A stretch of 64,000 bases of DNA from Luzula sylvatica (lineage: Eukaryota; Streptophyta; Magnoliopsida; Poales; Juncaceae): the NCBI GenBank assembly GCA_946800325.1, contig OX326961.1, positions 38,438,543 through 38,502,542 on the forward strand, in the 5' to 3' direction. The number at the start of each line of letters is the position of its first letter. The first letter of the stretch is position 1. The notes under the pieces were generated by a model, which was not told the DNA's origin, searched no databases, and saw only the letters and a program-made list of their open reading frames with translations. Shown piece after piece: positions 1 to 12,710 of the stretch. A program made the translations under genes and the position numbers.

Positions 1-2221
1 GAAAAACTATTCAGTAACTATTTTTATTAATAAACTTTTTAACATTTAAATTAAATACTAGAATATTATTAATTTGTCAAGATATTTTCAAAAATATTTT
101 TTATATCATATTTTTATTTAATTTTAATTTTCTATGATAAAATATATAATAAATAAAAGATTAAAATTATGTATATGACATATAGTTTTTTTAAAATTAG
201 TATACCTTAAAACATATTTATAGTGATTTTAAATTAATAAAATTATACAAAAAATATGTTTATTAAATTCAAAGGTGAAAAGTAGAGAGGTATTTTGGTC
301 CCAAAAAATTCTAATACCATGAAATACCTCCTTACCAAAAAATTTAATACCATGAAATACCTCCTTACCAAAAATTCTAATACCATGAAATACCTCTGTA
401 GGAGGGTAATTGAAAAGAAAACTTTGTATGTAGATGATTTTTCGGAATTTCTCAAAAGTTAGGATTTTTTTTGTAAATTCAAGAAAAATTAGGAAGTTAT
501 TTGTAAATTTCCCTTATGTAAATAAGGAGAATATACAAGAGTATAGGTATTAGATAGAAAAAAGAAATTACATCTTTTAACAGCCCGAATATATACAACT
601 CTAGGCCAAGAATAGTAAAAAAGAGAAAAAGCCGAAAAGTAATTTCTCTTTTGTGGGCCCACTGATCTCAGCCCGAAGACCAGACATGGTTTCATTTTTT
701 TTCTTTTACTTGAATTTATTTATATAATGTTTTACAAAATTTTAAATATATTTTTATAATTATTTTTTTAATTTTTCGATATTTTTTATGAACAATCTGA
801 TTTTTTTTTCTAACTCGTCCGAGTCGACCGAGTCCCACGAATCAACGGGACCAATAGTCCGAATCCGAATCTTATATTCATAATCATGATTATCACGCCG
901 TTTTTGTTATCTTAATTTTTTGTAGTGTATTCAAAAATAAAAAAATATGCGTATCCAATATTCGTTCGGATACAAATTTTTTTTTTGAATACGAAATTTT
1001 ATCCGTAAGCTTACGGTTGGATCGGTAGCCGCACTGTTTACATCCTACTCCAAACCCATAGCTTGATCTAGTCAAATAAATTCATTTGACTATTTATTTT
1101 ATTTATTTATTTTTTATTTTTTTTTATTTTTTTTGCATAAAAGCCCTTAGGCAATTTGACTATTTATTTTGACCTTTACTAACGCGTGATATTTTAATTT
1201 TGGTCCAGTCCAGTCAAGTTTGAATATGTCAATTATATTCGGAGCCCTAACTAGCAATTCACTGGAAGCTGGTGTTTAATTCTTAGTTTGTAAGAACATG
1301 AGTTCTAGCTTGTATATTATCTAGACTTGATGTTCATACGCATATTATAACTTATGCAATATTTCCGGTCATTTCCTTTTTCGTCTCCCTTCGACAGTAT
1401 ATTTATATAATTTGATGAATTATTATTGTGTGTAAGTAATATTAATTCAAAACTATGGCTATTATTTTGATATTATTATCGGAATTTTTTTTTTTATTAT
1501 GATAACCTACCTTTATTTTTCTCATTACTAATCTTCATATTTTAAGAGTGGGGCTTACGTAAAAACAACCATTCGTTCGCTTTTTCGTAATGTGCTCGAG
1601 GAGGAAAGGAAGTAGCACTCACTATGTTAATGTGCTCGGGTTACCATTAGATCATATCGTACGTTGATGTTGATCGAGTGGGAGGGCACCTCGAGGCGGG
1701 TGGCGGGAAAGAGAAAAGGCGGGCCCCACCATGAGAGTTTTTGTCGATTCACTGATTTTGGACATAGGTAAGATCAGATTTGCTGACATCGACTAAATAT
1801 GATTTTTTTTTTTTTTTTTTGGAGTTTAAGTAATTGGGTATATGTAATTAATTATTAGGGTTTAGGGTATTTAGTACAAATATAATATTTTGTGAAGGTT
1901 ATATATCATATTTTGGTCTTTAGAATGGTATATATAATATATATGATATTTTTGGTTTTTAGAAGGTTAAAATTGATATTTTTTATTTTAAGAAGGGTAA
2001 ATATGATTTATTATTATTATTTTTTGGAATTATTTGAGTATATATATATAGTTAATTATTAGGGTTTAGGGTAAATATATCAAAACATTAACTAATTCAA
2101 TTTTTAATCCTAAAGACGAATAATATATTAATTATTAGGGTTTAGGATTAAGGATACGTTAAGTTTAGAATATGAAGTTATGTTTTAAGGTTAGAAATAT
2201 GTTATGTTTAAGCTTAGAATT
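1..2221. other. AT-rich intergenic DNA, no gene seen
   Basis: No coding region is supported here. The stretch is AT-rich with many poly-A and poly-T runs. A short tandem repeat sits at about 301-396. Around 890-1060 there is a degenerate block of 'ggatac/gtatcc' words, resembling the ends of the hAT-like repeats found elsewhere in the window, but its borders cannot be fixed. Confidence 0.6.
301..396. repeat. Three-copy minisatellite, 32-34 bp unit
   Basis: The words 'taataccatgaaatacctc' recur at spacings of 34 and 32 bp, separated by 'cttaccaaaaa' linkers. The block is open on the minus strand only as a by-product of the repeat and shows no sign of coding. Confidence 0.8.
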
Positions 2222-2365
2222 TTTTTTTTTTTTTTTTTAATAATAAATGGAGAAGATTCATATGTCATTCATCTATCGATGTTAATGAAATTGAAATCAT
2301 AATTTCTTACAATATATAATTTTTGTGTCTCACACTCAACCAATTAAGTTATGAGTCTATTGAAT
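2222..2365 (-). mobile_element. tRNA-derived SINE, degenerate
   Basis: Read on the minus strand, the block has 'ggttgagtgtgagacacaaa' followed about 30 bp later by a degenerate B-box-like segment and then 'cttctccatttatt' running into an A/T tail. The same order of words is seen in the better-preserved SINEs at 20316-20454 and 32556-32690. The family is recognised by comparison within the window; promoter activity is not claimed. Confidence 0.55.
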
Positions 2366-2589
2366 TTCTTTAACTTTTTTTTAATTTAATTTCTTTAATT
2401 ATGTCATCAATCAGGTTTTTTTCCAATTCAATTTCGATTCTTAATTAGTGTTTTTTCCAATTCGATTCCCTTCTAATATAGGACAATATCTTCATCTGTT
2501 AGAACTAATCACCCATCAATTCATCAAATTACGTCATCAATAGGTCTTCCAATTCAGTTCCTCAACAAATAATGTCCTTTATAGAGTAT

Positions 2590-2879
2590 CGTCCTCACAA
2601 ACTTGTGCTAATGAAATTGGCGATCAAACGGAACAAATAGTGCACAATATCACGGGTCCTTCTTTTGATTGGAACGAAGATGATCCTCCTAATCTCATCG
2701 CCGCTCATTTCTCTGAAATGGTGTATGCATCTGATGAGCCCTTATGTGATGGACTTGCCGGTTCGAGCGAATCGTTATTGCTGGTTGTTACTTTGTTGTT
2801 GAATATAAAATCCGATTGTGAAATGATCAAAGATTGTTTTGATAGGATATTGTATGCATTAAAGCACAAAATCAAGTAG
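2590..2879 (+). pseudogene. CACTA (En/Spm) transposase N-terminal fragment
   Basis: A 79-residue open stretch from 2640 contains 'LLLNIKSDCEMIKDCFDRIL'. This resembles the segment of plant CACTA (TNP2/TNPD-type) transposases that reads roughly 'LLxIKSDYNLSxxCFNE', just before the Transposase_21 region. It ends at a stop and no transposase core follows, so it is a relic. The subterminal-type repeats directly downstream (2880-3415) support a CACTA origin. Assignment is by remembered family pattern, so confidence is moderate. Confidence 0.5.
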
Positions 2880-3415
2880 TGTGTATCGAAAAAATTTCGA
2901 ACCTCCAAAGATTGTCTTAGCAAACATATTAGGCCTTCGAACCTCCAAATAACATGTTTCTGAATATGTATGTATCGAAAAAATTTCGACACAACCTTTC
3001 CTATGTTCGTAGAAACATTACGAAAGTTTGTTTTGTCGCAATAGGCAGTCTTAGCAATTATTTAGGCATCTGGGACTTCAAATAGTGTGTTCTTGAGAAT
3101 GTACGTATCGAGAGTTTTTCGACACAAATTTTCACATGTTCGTACAAGCACTACTGAATTTTGTTTTCTGCAATAGGTGGTGTTAGCAATCTATTTAGGC
3201 ACCGAAGACTCCAACTAACGTGTTTTTGTGAATGTGCGTATCAAAATATTTTTCGACACCACTTTTCACCAGACTGTAGAAACATTATGAAAGTTGTTTT
3301 TCCTGCAATAGGCGGTCTTAGCAATCTATTTAGGTCTTAAAGAGTCAAAATAACGTGTTTTTGAGAATGTTTTTATCGAAAGTTTTACAACACAACTTTT
3401 CACATGTTTTTGATG
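2880..3415. repeat. Tandem ~134 bp repeats with TCGAAA..TTTCGA dyads
   Basis: About four units of roughly 132-136 bp are visible (the first spacing is shorter, 89 bp). Landmarks are 'gtatcgaaaa' near 2882, 2971, 3106, 3238 and 3374, and 'ggcggtcttagcaatctatttagg'-like words near 2909, 3043, 3176 and 3310. Each unit carries a dyad of the form tatcgaaaaa-tttcgac. Subterminal tandem repeats are typical of CACTA transposons, and the neighbouring transposase fragment fits that reading. No CACTA terminal repeat was found. Confidence 0.65.
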
Positions 3416-4504
3416 TCTAAAACAAGTAAAATACTTATTTTACATGCTTTCCTACAAAAAATTTCTTATTAAAAACTAACACACGTAAATTTCAATTTTA
3501 TTCAATTTTTTTACGAAACTTTAAAAAGTGAAGTCACCTTCAATTATTATTATTATTAATTCCAAGCACCAAACGCCCCTAAATATGAATACAATAATTA
3601 TAATAAGAGAATTTTATTATTGAAATATAAAATATTATTAAAATGTAATTATTATAATATTATTATAAATGAATGAATTACATTATTTGCAAAGACAATG
3701 TAAACGGTATTTGTTTGCTTAAACGTGATTGAACAGGTTCTATTATTCTTAAGTTTAAATAACACATATTCCAACCCAATTTTTTATTATTAAAATTTGC
3801 TAAAGTGGGGAGAGAGTGAATTCAGTGGAAAAGTTTGAACTTAAGCTTAAACGAGATGCTCCATCTTCGTATTCGACCAATTTAGTGGAAAAAGTTTTTG
3901 CCGGTTCTCATAACAAAAAAAATTCCCGAACTATTTAATTCCATTAATAGGAAAGTTGCCAAACAAAAAATTTGAACTTTGCGAGAATTCAAAACACCGC
4001 TAGCTTCTAAATCCATACTGCCTAACATAAGATAACAGAAATATCAGGGATATACACACATATTATATATTTGTTTATTTATTCTTATTTTTTTGCAGGG
4101 GTATTTTTGTTACTTCACGTTTCGATGGAATAATGGGAGTTCTTTTCAGGTTTTGTATCGAAATTAAGCATTATTTATATATGTGAACCACACGACTATA
4201 GTACAGAACATAAAGGAAAAAGAAATTCTTTTCTTATTAGAAAATAAATTCTAATTGGCCTACCGGCATAATAGTCAAGAAAAAAGAAAAGAAAAAGAAA
4301 AAAAGGAAAAAGCAAATTCAAATTTCAAAAAATCAACATATCTTTATTGAGCATCTCCAATGAGAAAACAGATAAACATGTCCCCGTCTGGTTATGTCAA
4401 TAAGTTTATTATAATACACCTATTTTTCATGGAACTTTCAAAAATGGAACCCTGTTTTGGAATTAGATGTGCAACCTTACAAAACCTTGGAATGTTGTGT
4501 ACGC
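3416..4504. other. AT-rich intergenic DNA, nothing recognised
   Basis: No open frame with protein-like composition, RNA gene or repeat border is seen. The block holds several 'attattat' runs and a purine-rich patch near 4270-4320. Confidence 0.5.
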
Positions 4505-4512
4505 GGTACACC

Positions 4513-5117
4513 TAGGGGTGTCAACGGTTCGGATCTGGCTCGGATAGTGGTCATACCAGATCCATATCCATATTGTCGGATCCGGATACGATTCGGATAA
4601 TAAATGGATACGGATACGGTTCGGATATTGTCGGATACGGATACGGATACGGATATGGTTCTGTTTCAGATATTAAAACGGATATTATGTTATCATAAAG
4701 TAACTTACTTTTTAACTATAAATATATATAATTTGTGACATGAACGATAAATATGATTATATTTAAACATAATTTTACGATCGTGAGTTAAATCATTTAC
4801 AAATCATTAATTTGTATATGATTTTTCAACTAATATCAAATATAATACATAAAAATAATATATAATATGAGTATCCGGATCCGATTTCGGATACTCGAAT
4901 CTAGTTTCGAGTATCCGGATCCTAAAAATACCCGGATCCGGAACACGGATCCGGTTTCCGCAACAAAACCGAATATCGAATCCGGTTCCGGATCTTAAAA
5001 TTAGCAACCAGATCCATATCCGGATCCACTCGGATTCGGATATTTTTTTCGAACCGGATATTTTTTCGGATACGGTTCGGGTCGGTTCGGGCAATATCCA
5101 CACCATTGATATCCCTA
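4513..5117. mobile_element. Non-autonomous hAT element (MITE), copy 1, with 8 bp TSD
   Basis: The element begins TAGGGGTGTCAACGG and ends CCATTGATATCCCTA, forming terminal inverted repeats. It is flanked by a perfect 8 bp direct repeat, GGTACACC, at 4505-4512 and 5118-5125. An 8 bp duplication is the hallmark of hAT transposition. The subterminal regions are packed with 'ccggatccggatac' words in both orientations, giving a strong fold-back; the middle is AT-rich and non-coding. No transposase is present, so it would need one in trans. Confidence 0.88.
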
Positions 5118-5220
5118 GGTACACCTCCCTAAAAATGTGAAACATATGAATATCCTAAAGCCAATATCACATTTATATTCGTTACCCCCAAACAAATACC
5201 AAACTACTCCATTTTTATCA

Positions 5221-6285
5221 TGTTTGTGAAAGAAATACAGTTTCAGGATCAACCGTAAAAGTGTACACGTGGATGAACGAATGTAAGCGTACATTCGTGG
5301 CCATAACTGTCAGTGGGAAAATCCGATTTGAATGGTTCAAATTGGGTTAGATAGATAATTGGATCATCTATAACCTTCATGTAGAAATATATTTCATATG
5401 AACGAAGTATCAGTGTCGTTTATGTGAAATACCGAAAGGGTACAACAGTATGACATACAGTTAGTAAAACAGTCATAACTTTTTCATACGAACTCCAATT
5501 GGGCTGGGCCAAATTGGGTTGAGTAGATAATAAGATTATCTACAACTTTCATGTTGGGTGATTTTCTGTCAGAGAAATTTATCAATTTCGTCTGGACAGA
5601 ATACTGACCAGGTTCATGCAGTATTCTGTGTGAAAGGATGTATATTGGATATACATGCCTTTTGGCTAATCCTGATCCTATTAGATAATAAATATGATAT
5701 TTTCTCTCTCATCTAAACACTCTAATCGGTTGAAGCAACTGAATAGCAATTTCATTCAGAATATTAAAGAGAGACATTTCTCTATTGAGTGAAAATGTGC
5801 GAAAAGAGAGAAATCGAGAAAGGAGTTTCTCGAGTGATAGAGAATCGATTAGATCGAGCAAGTTCGCCGGTGCATCGTCTAGGCAGGTGCATCCGCGACT
5901 GACGTCTTACGAATCACCGTGGATACAAGTAGAGGAGTGACGTTTGTGACTCTTCGATTGTGATCGACTTGAGTAAGAAAGACGGTGGAAATGCTTGAAC
6001 GCACGAGGACGAAGTCAAGTGAACCGGCGTAGCAAACGATTGGTGAAAGACGCGTGGTATGGGACGCGCGGATTGTCACCAACGTGACAGGAAATAGAAG
6101 GCGACGATCAACCCTTCGTGTGTCATCAATTTGGCACTGGTATAGATCTATCCTTCTAATTGCATCGTACTCTCGAAGTCGTGGCATGATCTCGGAAATC
6201 GGGGAATCGGACCGGGCCTTCATTCCGCTGCGCGGGCCCGGGGTCGAGGATATTCCCCTTCAGTTTGTTGGAGCGATTGGAATAT
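5221..6285. other. LTR-like repeat block, borders unresolved
   Basis: This block is richer in CG than its surroundings and has words typical of plant retroelement LTRs and leaders, such as 'cataactttttcatacgaac' near 5476 and a purine-rich leader near 5770-5830. It contains no credible protein. No matching second copy, PBS or 5 bp duplication was found, so it may be a truncated LTR or an LTR fragment. Short open frames in its CG-rich half overlap on both strands and are not supported as genes. Confidence 0.4.
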
Positions 6286-6289
6286 AATC

Positions 6290-7448
6290 AAATAAAAAAG
6301 CAATACAAATTTTTTTGCTTAAAAGAGCAATGTACAATTTTCAATTCTATCATACTTAATACATAATTAAAAGCTTTGAGATGATTACGCGTCTCTCTCG
6401 GCCCCTTGATCAATCTGTCCTTGATCATCAACAAGAAAAAAACAACTAAAAGTCTATGAAACCGTTTGGTTCTTGATTTGAGACATGTTTTGACGTAAAA
6501 TATATTAAGTAATTTCATGTCAAAATATATAATTTCATGACATATTTTATTATTATGTTTGGTTTGTACTTTATTTAGTCCATCACAAATTAAAACAATA
6601 CAAGTTCCAAGAGATTCTAATACTCTGAAACTAACATATTTATACTAGATTAGTTTTATAAAAAATAACTAAAATAAAATAAATAATTCTAATTATAAGT
6701 TTAATAATTCGTTGTCAACAAAATACTATGAATCAAACACATAATTATGTTAAATTTGATTACTCCAAACACTATTACTTGCAACCAAGCCCAAAATACA
6801 TGAAATCTTTTTATATTTTTCACAAATACAGCATGAAATCTTTTATTTGAAAAAAATTCAAGCATAAAAAATTTATTGCAAAAGATAACATGATATTATC
6901 TATTGTAAAAAAATGAAGCATGAAAAATAGTATAAAAATAAAATAGTCTATACAAAAATAGTATAATTATCACGTTATGAGCGAGATGTTTGGAAAACAA
7001 TTCATGATTTTTGTTCTCTTAAAATTATTTTGATGAAAAAAATAAGAAAAATCATCAATTTTGATAGTAATCATATTCCAATCAAATATGACATAGAAAA
7101 TCGAATATCAGCATACATTATTATCCCGTATACAAACAAAATATGAAAATGAAATCCATAAAATAATATGCGAAGGTATGCTTATTTTAAAGCACCAACC
7201 AAAACTCATCCAAACACCATTGATGATTGATGATGCGGACAAGGGTGTTTAATTGAATTGATTAGTATTTTAGTTGAATAAATTAACGAGTTAATTGGCC
7301 CAACTAATTGAATTGACGTGTCAATTAAACATGTCAATTAACTCTTAATTCAAGTTTAAATCAACCCAATAAATTATTTTTGTCCACACCATCAAAAATG
7401 TCGGGGTGAAATTGGGGGCATATTATATTTTCTCAACAAATTATAGGG
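6290..7448. other. AT-rich intergenic DNA, nothing recognised
   Basis: Long AT-rich stretch with no gene-like open frame, RNA gene or clear repeat border. The last 200 bp contain many 'aattaattg' words. Confidence 0.5.
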
Positions 7449-7456
7449 TCGGTGCC

Positions 7457-7969
7457 TAGGGGTGTCAACGGTTCTTATCCGGATCGGATAGTGGTCATAC
7501 CAGATCCATATTATTTTTCGGATACAGAATTATCCCGATCCGAATACGATTCAGATAGTAAACGGATACAGTTCAGATATTGTCGGATACATATATTTTT
7601 TTAATTTGTGACATGAACAATATATATTATTTTATTTAAACATGATTTTAAGATTGTGATTTTAAATCACACACAAATCATTAATTTATATATGATTTTC
7701 AACTAATATCAAATAAGATACATACAAATATAAAATATATACAGACTCGTATCCGGATCCGAATATTCGAATTCGATTCCGTGTATCCGGATCCGAAACA
7801 CATATCCGGTCTCAGCACCAAAACCGAACATCGGATCTGGTTCCAAATCTTAAAATTAATAACCATATCAATATTCGGATCCTGGATCCGGATATTTTTT
7901 CAAATCCGAATTTTTATTCGGATACTATTGGGACCGGTTCGGACAATATCCACACCATTGACACTCCTA
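7457..7969. mobile_element. Non-autonomous hAT element, copy 2, decayed TSD
   Basis: Starts TAGGGGTGTCAACGG and ends CCATTGACACTCCTA, with the same 'ggatccggat' subterminal words as the copy at 4513-5117 but a shorter middle. The flanking octamers are TCGGTGCC (7449-7456) and TTAGTGTC (7970-7977). They agree at five positions, and the three differences are all C-to-T or G-to-A. That pattern fits an original 8 bp duplication eroded by cytosine deamination. Confidence 0.75.
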
Positions 7970-7977
7970 TTAGTGTC

Positions 7978-8740
7978 CATGCCTGTAAAGTGTGGACCGT
8001 GGATAGTTCAGGATTTTGTTAAATAAAATTAGTATAAAAATATATTAATGATAATTCTTACTTCGATAGGGAAATGCGTGCTTTTCCGAAATTTCGTGGG
8101 GACGCGCGTACATGGAATTGACCCTTTAATCTTTAATTGTTTATCAGTATATTGTTTCGAAAGAAAGTACCAAGTTTTTAAACATCGAAAGAGATAGTTA
8201 TTAAGACTAACTTCAGATTTTTTGCAAAAAGATTGTGGGCACATTATGACTATGTTTTCTCCATAATAATTATGGGTACAGAACGAAAATTTTCTTATGA
8301 CAAAGTTATATTTATTCAAATTTGAAAACTTTCAAATCATATTTCCTATTCGTTTCAGACCTTTTTATGTCATAAAGATGCATATGGAAGAGTTCTTCAT
8401 CATTAAAAAGGAGCATGATCTAGGATCTTTTATTTCTCCTGTGTTTTTATTTTCTTTTGAGGATCTGGGACCCGTTACACCCTGCTTAAAGTTTTTTCCA
8501 TTCAGACTATTTCTTTTTCGTTGATTTTTCAAAAACAAATCTCGTTTAATGCCATGTTACGCGTAAAACTATAGCCCACATAAATATTTCCTATGAAAAG
8601 ATCAAATAAAATAATAAGATTAGGTAGTAAACTTTTTTTAGTCTTGGTCAGAACTATATTTTTTTCTTATTGGAGGGATACGTAAATACTTTTATTGTAA
8701 AATAATCAAACTTTCATTTGACCGTTTAAACATTTTTCAT
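7978..8740. other. Upstream region of the ascorbate oxidase gene
   Basis: AT-rich spacer between the hAT copy and the ascorbate oxidase promoter. Short open frames exist on both strands but have no protein-like character. No individual cis-element is claimed beyond the TATA box annotated separately. Confidence 0.5.
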
Positions 8741-8743
8741 TGC

Positions 8744-8751
8744 TATATAAA
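8744..8751 (+). promoter_or_regulatory. TATA box of the ascorbate oxidase gene
   Basis: TATATAAA lies 97-104 bp upstream of the ATG at 8848, leaving room for a 5' leader of roughly 65-70 nt. It is the only strong TATA match in the proximal upstream region. Confidence 0.6.
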
Positions 8752-8847
8752 CACCAAACCCCATAAGATCTCAAATCCACCAATATTCAAGTTTACAAAC
8801 CAATTACCAAATATATCCGACCATTTCAAATTAGATTAAGGTTAGAG

Positions 8848-11800
8848 ATGATAAGTCTGCTTAGCCTTAAACCATTGCTTTTACTCATACTAGTTTCTTC
8901 TTTAGCTTGTGCTGAAGCCAAAGTTCATCACCATAAATGGGAGATCTCTTATCAGTTCAAATCCCCCGATTGCTTCAAGAAGCTCGCGGTCACCATTAAT
9001 GGCCAAACTCCTGGTCCGATTATCTATGCTTCCGAAGGCGACACGATTGTGGTCGACGTGAAGAACTCGCTTCTTACCGAGAATGTCGCCATCCATTGGC
9101 ATGGTATCAGACAGGTATTGTGATTTGTTAACACTTAGTTTTTTGTGGTTGCGTCTTTTTACTGACTAATGATGAGTTATCGACTTCGTGTATTTGTAGA
9201 AAGGTACGCCGTGGATGGACGGTACCGAAGGGGTGACTCAATGCCCCACTCTTCCCGGCGACATATTCACTTACCGATTTGTAGTCGATAGGGTAATCAC
9301 AAACGCAAATTGATTTCAACAATTAATCTTGGTATTAAAATTTCATTAAATATGTTATAGGCGGGAACATATATCTACCATGCGCATTACGGGATGCAAA
9401 GATCTGCGGGACTCAATGGAATGATCGTAGTGAAAGCACGAGAAGGATTCAAAGAGCCATTTTCGTATGATAAAGAGCATAGTATATTACTAAATGACTG
9501 GTGGCATGCTAGCACGTACGAAGAGGCTGCCGGGCTGGCTGGAAAACCATTCGTCTGGGTCGGAGAACCTCAAGTATGTTTAACTCATCTCTTTTGGGAA
9601 TTTATAAATAAATTATTATTGTATAAATAGTTTTTTTGGTATGAAATTTCAAACTCAATCTTGATAGATAGTGTTTGGTTTCTATATAACTCGTATTCTA
9701 TCAAATATTACTAATGTTGAAAATTTGAAATCATGAAATACATATATTAATAGTCCATGATCGTATCTCATTTATTTATAGGCAGTCTGAGGAGTAAGGT
9801 ATATAATAAAATCATAAAATAAAGTCATGTACGCGTTTTCATAACAAAATACATGCTTTCATGTTTTCTATATTTCTAGCTAGTTTATAAAATATCATTG
9901 CATGAATGATAAAATTAGGGATGTCAATGTTGTGGATATTGTCCGAACCGACCCGAACCGTATTCGAAGAAATATCCGGATTCGAAAAAAATATCCGGAT
10001 CCGAGTGGATCCGGATATGGATCTGGTTGCTAATTTTAGGATCCGGAACCGGATTTGATATTTGGTTTTGGTGCCGTACCGGATCCGTGTTCCGGATCCG
10101 GGTATTTTTAGGATCCAATACTCGGAACCGGATTCGAGTATCCGAAACCGGATCCGGATACGTATATTATATATTATTTTTATGTATTATATTTGATATT
10201 AGTTGAAAAATCATATACAAATTAAAGATTTGTGAGTGATTTAAAATCAAAATCGTAAAATTACGTTGAAATATAATCATATATACCGTTCATGTCACAA
10301 ATTATATATATTTATAGCTAAAAAGTAAGTTATGTTATGATAACATATTATCCGTTTTATTGTCCGAAAAAGAATCGTATCCGTATCGTATTCGACAATA
10401 TTCGAACCATATCCGTATCCGTTTATTATCCGGACCGTATCCGGATTCGGGTAATTCCGTATCCGGATCCGTATCCAAAAAAAATATGAATATGGATATG
10501 GTATGACCACTATCCGAACCGGATCCGAATCATTGACACCCCTAGATAAAATACATGTCGTTAATTAATTCACTAATGTGTAATTTCATTTTTGTGTAGG
10601 CTCTGTTGATAAATGGAAGAGGGAAGTTTAACTGTTCTCTCGCTGGAAGTGGAACCTGCAATGCAACGAGTCCAGATTGTGCACCGTATATGATAAACGT
10701 TGTGAAAGACAAGACCTATCTTCTACGTATAGCAAGTGTTACTTCTCTCTCTGCCCTTAACTTCGAAATCGAGGTACATTATTTTCAAATTTTGTAAATT
10801 AATTGATCTTCACGTAAATGTTTATAGTATTAACAAGAAGAATCTTTTGAATAAGTCAAGGCTTAATCCGTGGATTACTGAGAAAGGGGTTACGTATTAG
10901 TTTTAAATAATGCTGATTAGGTGATGATTCCGAATTATTGTCTCTTAAGTGCATGTAGTTATGCGAGAATCAAGCAAATCTTTGTTAGTCTCGAGATCTA
11001 TGCTAAGTTCAATTTTTTAAAAGAAGTAGACACAATCGTGTGGAACTTGTCTTTTCTTCCTTGTAGAACCCTAGGAAGGCATATTATTTTATTTTCCCAA
11101 ATCGAAACTCCAGTTATGAACTGTGACAGTAATTTATTACCCAACTTGTTAGCTCATAATAGAATATTACACAGCAAGTGGCATATAAATATAATTATCA
11201 TGTTGATTTGAATCAAAATAATTTATATAGTACTTATGTGTCATATATTAATTGATATGTTAATTAGCATACAGAGGATGTTTTGGTATGCAATGTAGAA
11301 TTATTTTATTTTTAAAAGTTTTGGTTTTCAAACAGCCTATGAATCTAGAGAAAGCAATATTACATTCATTTTGACATTTATATCTTCCATTAATGTGCGC
11401 TATTAGTCGCTAAGTTAACGAAATAAATCAACTCGTTTCAGGGACACTCACTAACCGTGGTCGAAGCAGACGGTCACTACGTGGACCCATTCGTGGTGAA
11501 AAATCTCAACATTTACTCTGGCGAGACTTACTCAGTCATTCTGAAGGCAGATCAAGACCCAACTCGAAACTACTGGATGGCAAGCAATGTCGTAAGCCGA
11601 AAACCCGGCACGCCAACTGGAACTGGACTTCTTCATTATTACGGTGTCCCCAGTTCAAGGCTTCCGATCACAATACCTCCGACAGGTCCATTGTGGAACG
11701 ACACGTCGTACAGGTTTAAGCAAAGCTTGGCCACACGTGCTCACCCGAGTTTCATCGAACCACCACCTGTCAAGTCTGATAGGATGATCCTCCTTTTGAA

Positions 11801-12392
11801 CACTCAAAATAGGGTTAATGGTTTCATGAGGTGGTCAGTTAACAATATATCATTTGATCTTCCTCACACGCCATATCTAATTGCTGCTAAATACAATTTG
11901 GATGACACGTTCAATCAGAACGCGCCCCCCGATACGTATGATTACAAAACATATGATATTTACGCGCCTCCTCCAAACCCAAATGCAACAAGAAGCAATG
12001 CAATCTACAAACTCGAGTTCGGTTCGGTCGTGGATGTTATATTACAGAATGCAAATACATTAACACCGAATAACAGTGAGACTCATCCGTGGCATCTACA
12101 CGGACATGATTTTTGGGTTGTGGGTTACGGAATGGGGAAATTTGACCCCGAAACGGACCCGAAAAATTACAATTTGAAAGACCCGATTTTGAAGAACACT
12201 GTTGCGGTGCACCAGTTAGGATGGACTGCCCTTCGGTTCAAGGCTGATAACCCTGGTGTGTGGGCCTTCCATTGTCACATCGAGTCCCATTTCTTTATGG
12301 GTATGGGTATAGTGTTCGAAGAAGGTGCTCATATGGTTGGCAAATTGCCCCAGTCGATTATGGGCTGCGGTGAATCGAAACTCGGAAATTGA
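8848..12392 (+). CDS. L-ascorbate oxidase, five exons, 565 aa
   Basis: Exons 8848-9114, 9200-9292, 9361-9573, 10600-10773 and 11442-12392 join in frame (1698 nt) with GT-AG borders throughout. The product is a secreted blue multicopper oxidase that oxidises ascorbate with reduction of O2 to water in the apoplast. Residues 1 to about 24 form a signal peptide (hydrophobic [15 protein letters not shown]). Copper ligands visible are HWHG (about residues 83-86), HAH (127-129), HPWHLHGH (464-471), and the HCHxxxH...M type-1 site with Cys527, His532 and Met537. Cu-oxidase domains 3, 1 and 2 are complete, and the length matches the family (about 550-580 aa). The start was chosen because it opens directly into the signal peptide below a TATA box. 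Intron 3 (1026 bp) carries a hAT MITE; intron 4 is 668 bp. No lesion was seen, so the gene is probably functional. Confidence 0.93.
9916..10544. mobile_element. hAT MITE copy 3 inside ascorbate oxidase intron 3, perfect TSD
   Basis: Begins TAGGGATGTCAATG and ends CATTGACACCCCTA. It is flanked by a perfect 8 bp duplication GATAAAAT at 9908-9915 and 10545-10552. Internal 'ccggatccgg' words match the copies at 4513 and 7457, in the opposite order. It lies wholly in the intron, about 340 bp past the 5' splice site and about 55 bp before the 3' splice site, so it does not touch coding sequence. Confidence 0.9.
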
Positions 12393-12710
12393 ATTTGATT
12401 TTGATTTTGATCAAGTAGGTTGAGGCTCGAGCTTGCTATACAGAGATCAATACTGAAATTGCTTGATTATTTTTCTTCTATTTTTGATATTTTTTCAATA
12501 AGAATTACTGATAAGTGATTATGTAACAGTAGAATTGTTTTATTCATTTTTCAATGAGAAACAGACACCGTTTCAATCAAACAACGTTCTAAAAGAGTAT
12601 AAACATTCGTCTAACATTACACATATAATTATATTCTAATTATTATAATAATAATAATGAGTTTATATTTTCAATATAACTCATCAATTATCATTCCACT
12701 TTTCGAATGA
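12393..12710. other. Shared 3' region between two convergent genes
   Basis: 318 bp separating the stop of the ascorbate oxidase gene from the end of the S-protein-like gene. Contains AATAAG near 12498 and several AT-rich patches that could serve as polyadenylation signals for either strand; no gene is seen. Confidence 0.5.

Noticed and set aside
5879..6287. Overlapping open frames on both strands in the CG-richer block
   Set aside because: No domain or signal; the block has LTR-like character, and open frames on both strands are usual in such CG-rich DNA.
9128..9322. Minus-strand frame across ascorbate oxidase exon 2
   Set aside because: It overlaps a well-supported exon and its splice sites and has no features of its own.
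10921..11211. 96-codon frame in intron 4 of the ascorbate oxidase gene
   Set aside because: No family resemblance, no splice or promoter context; exons 4 and 5 join cleanly without it.
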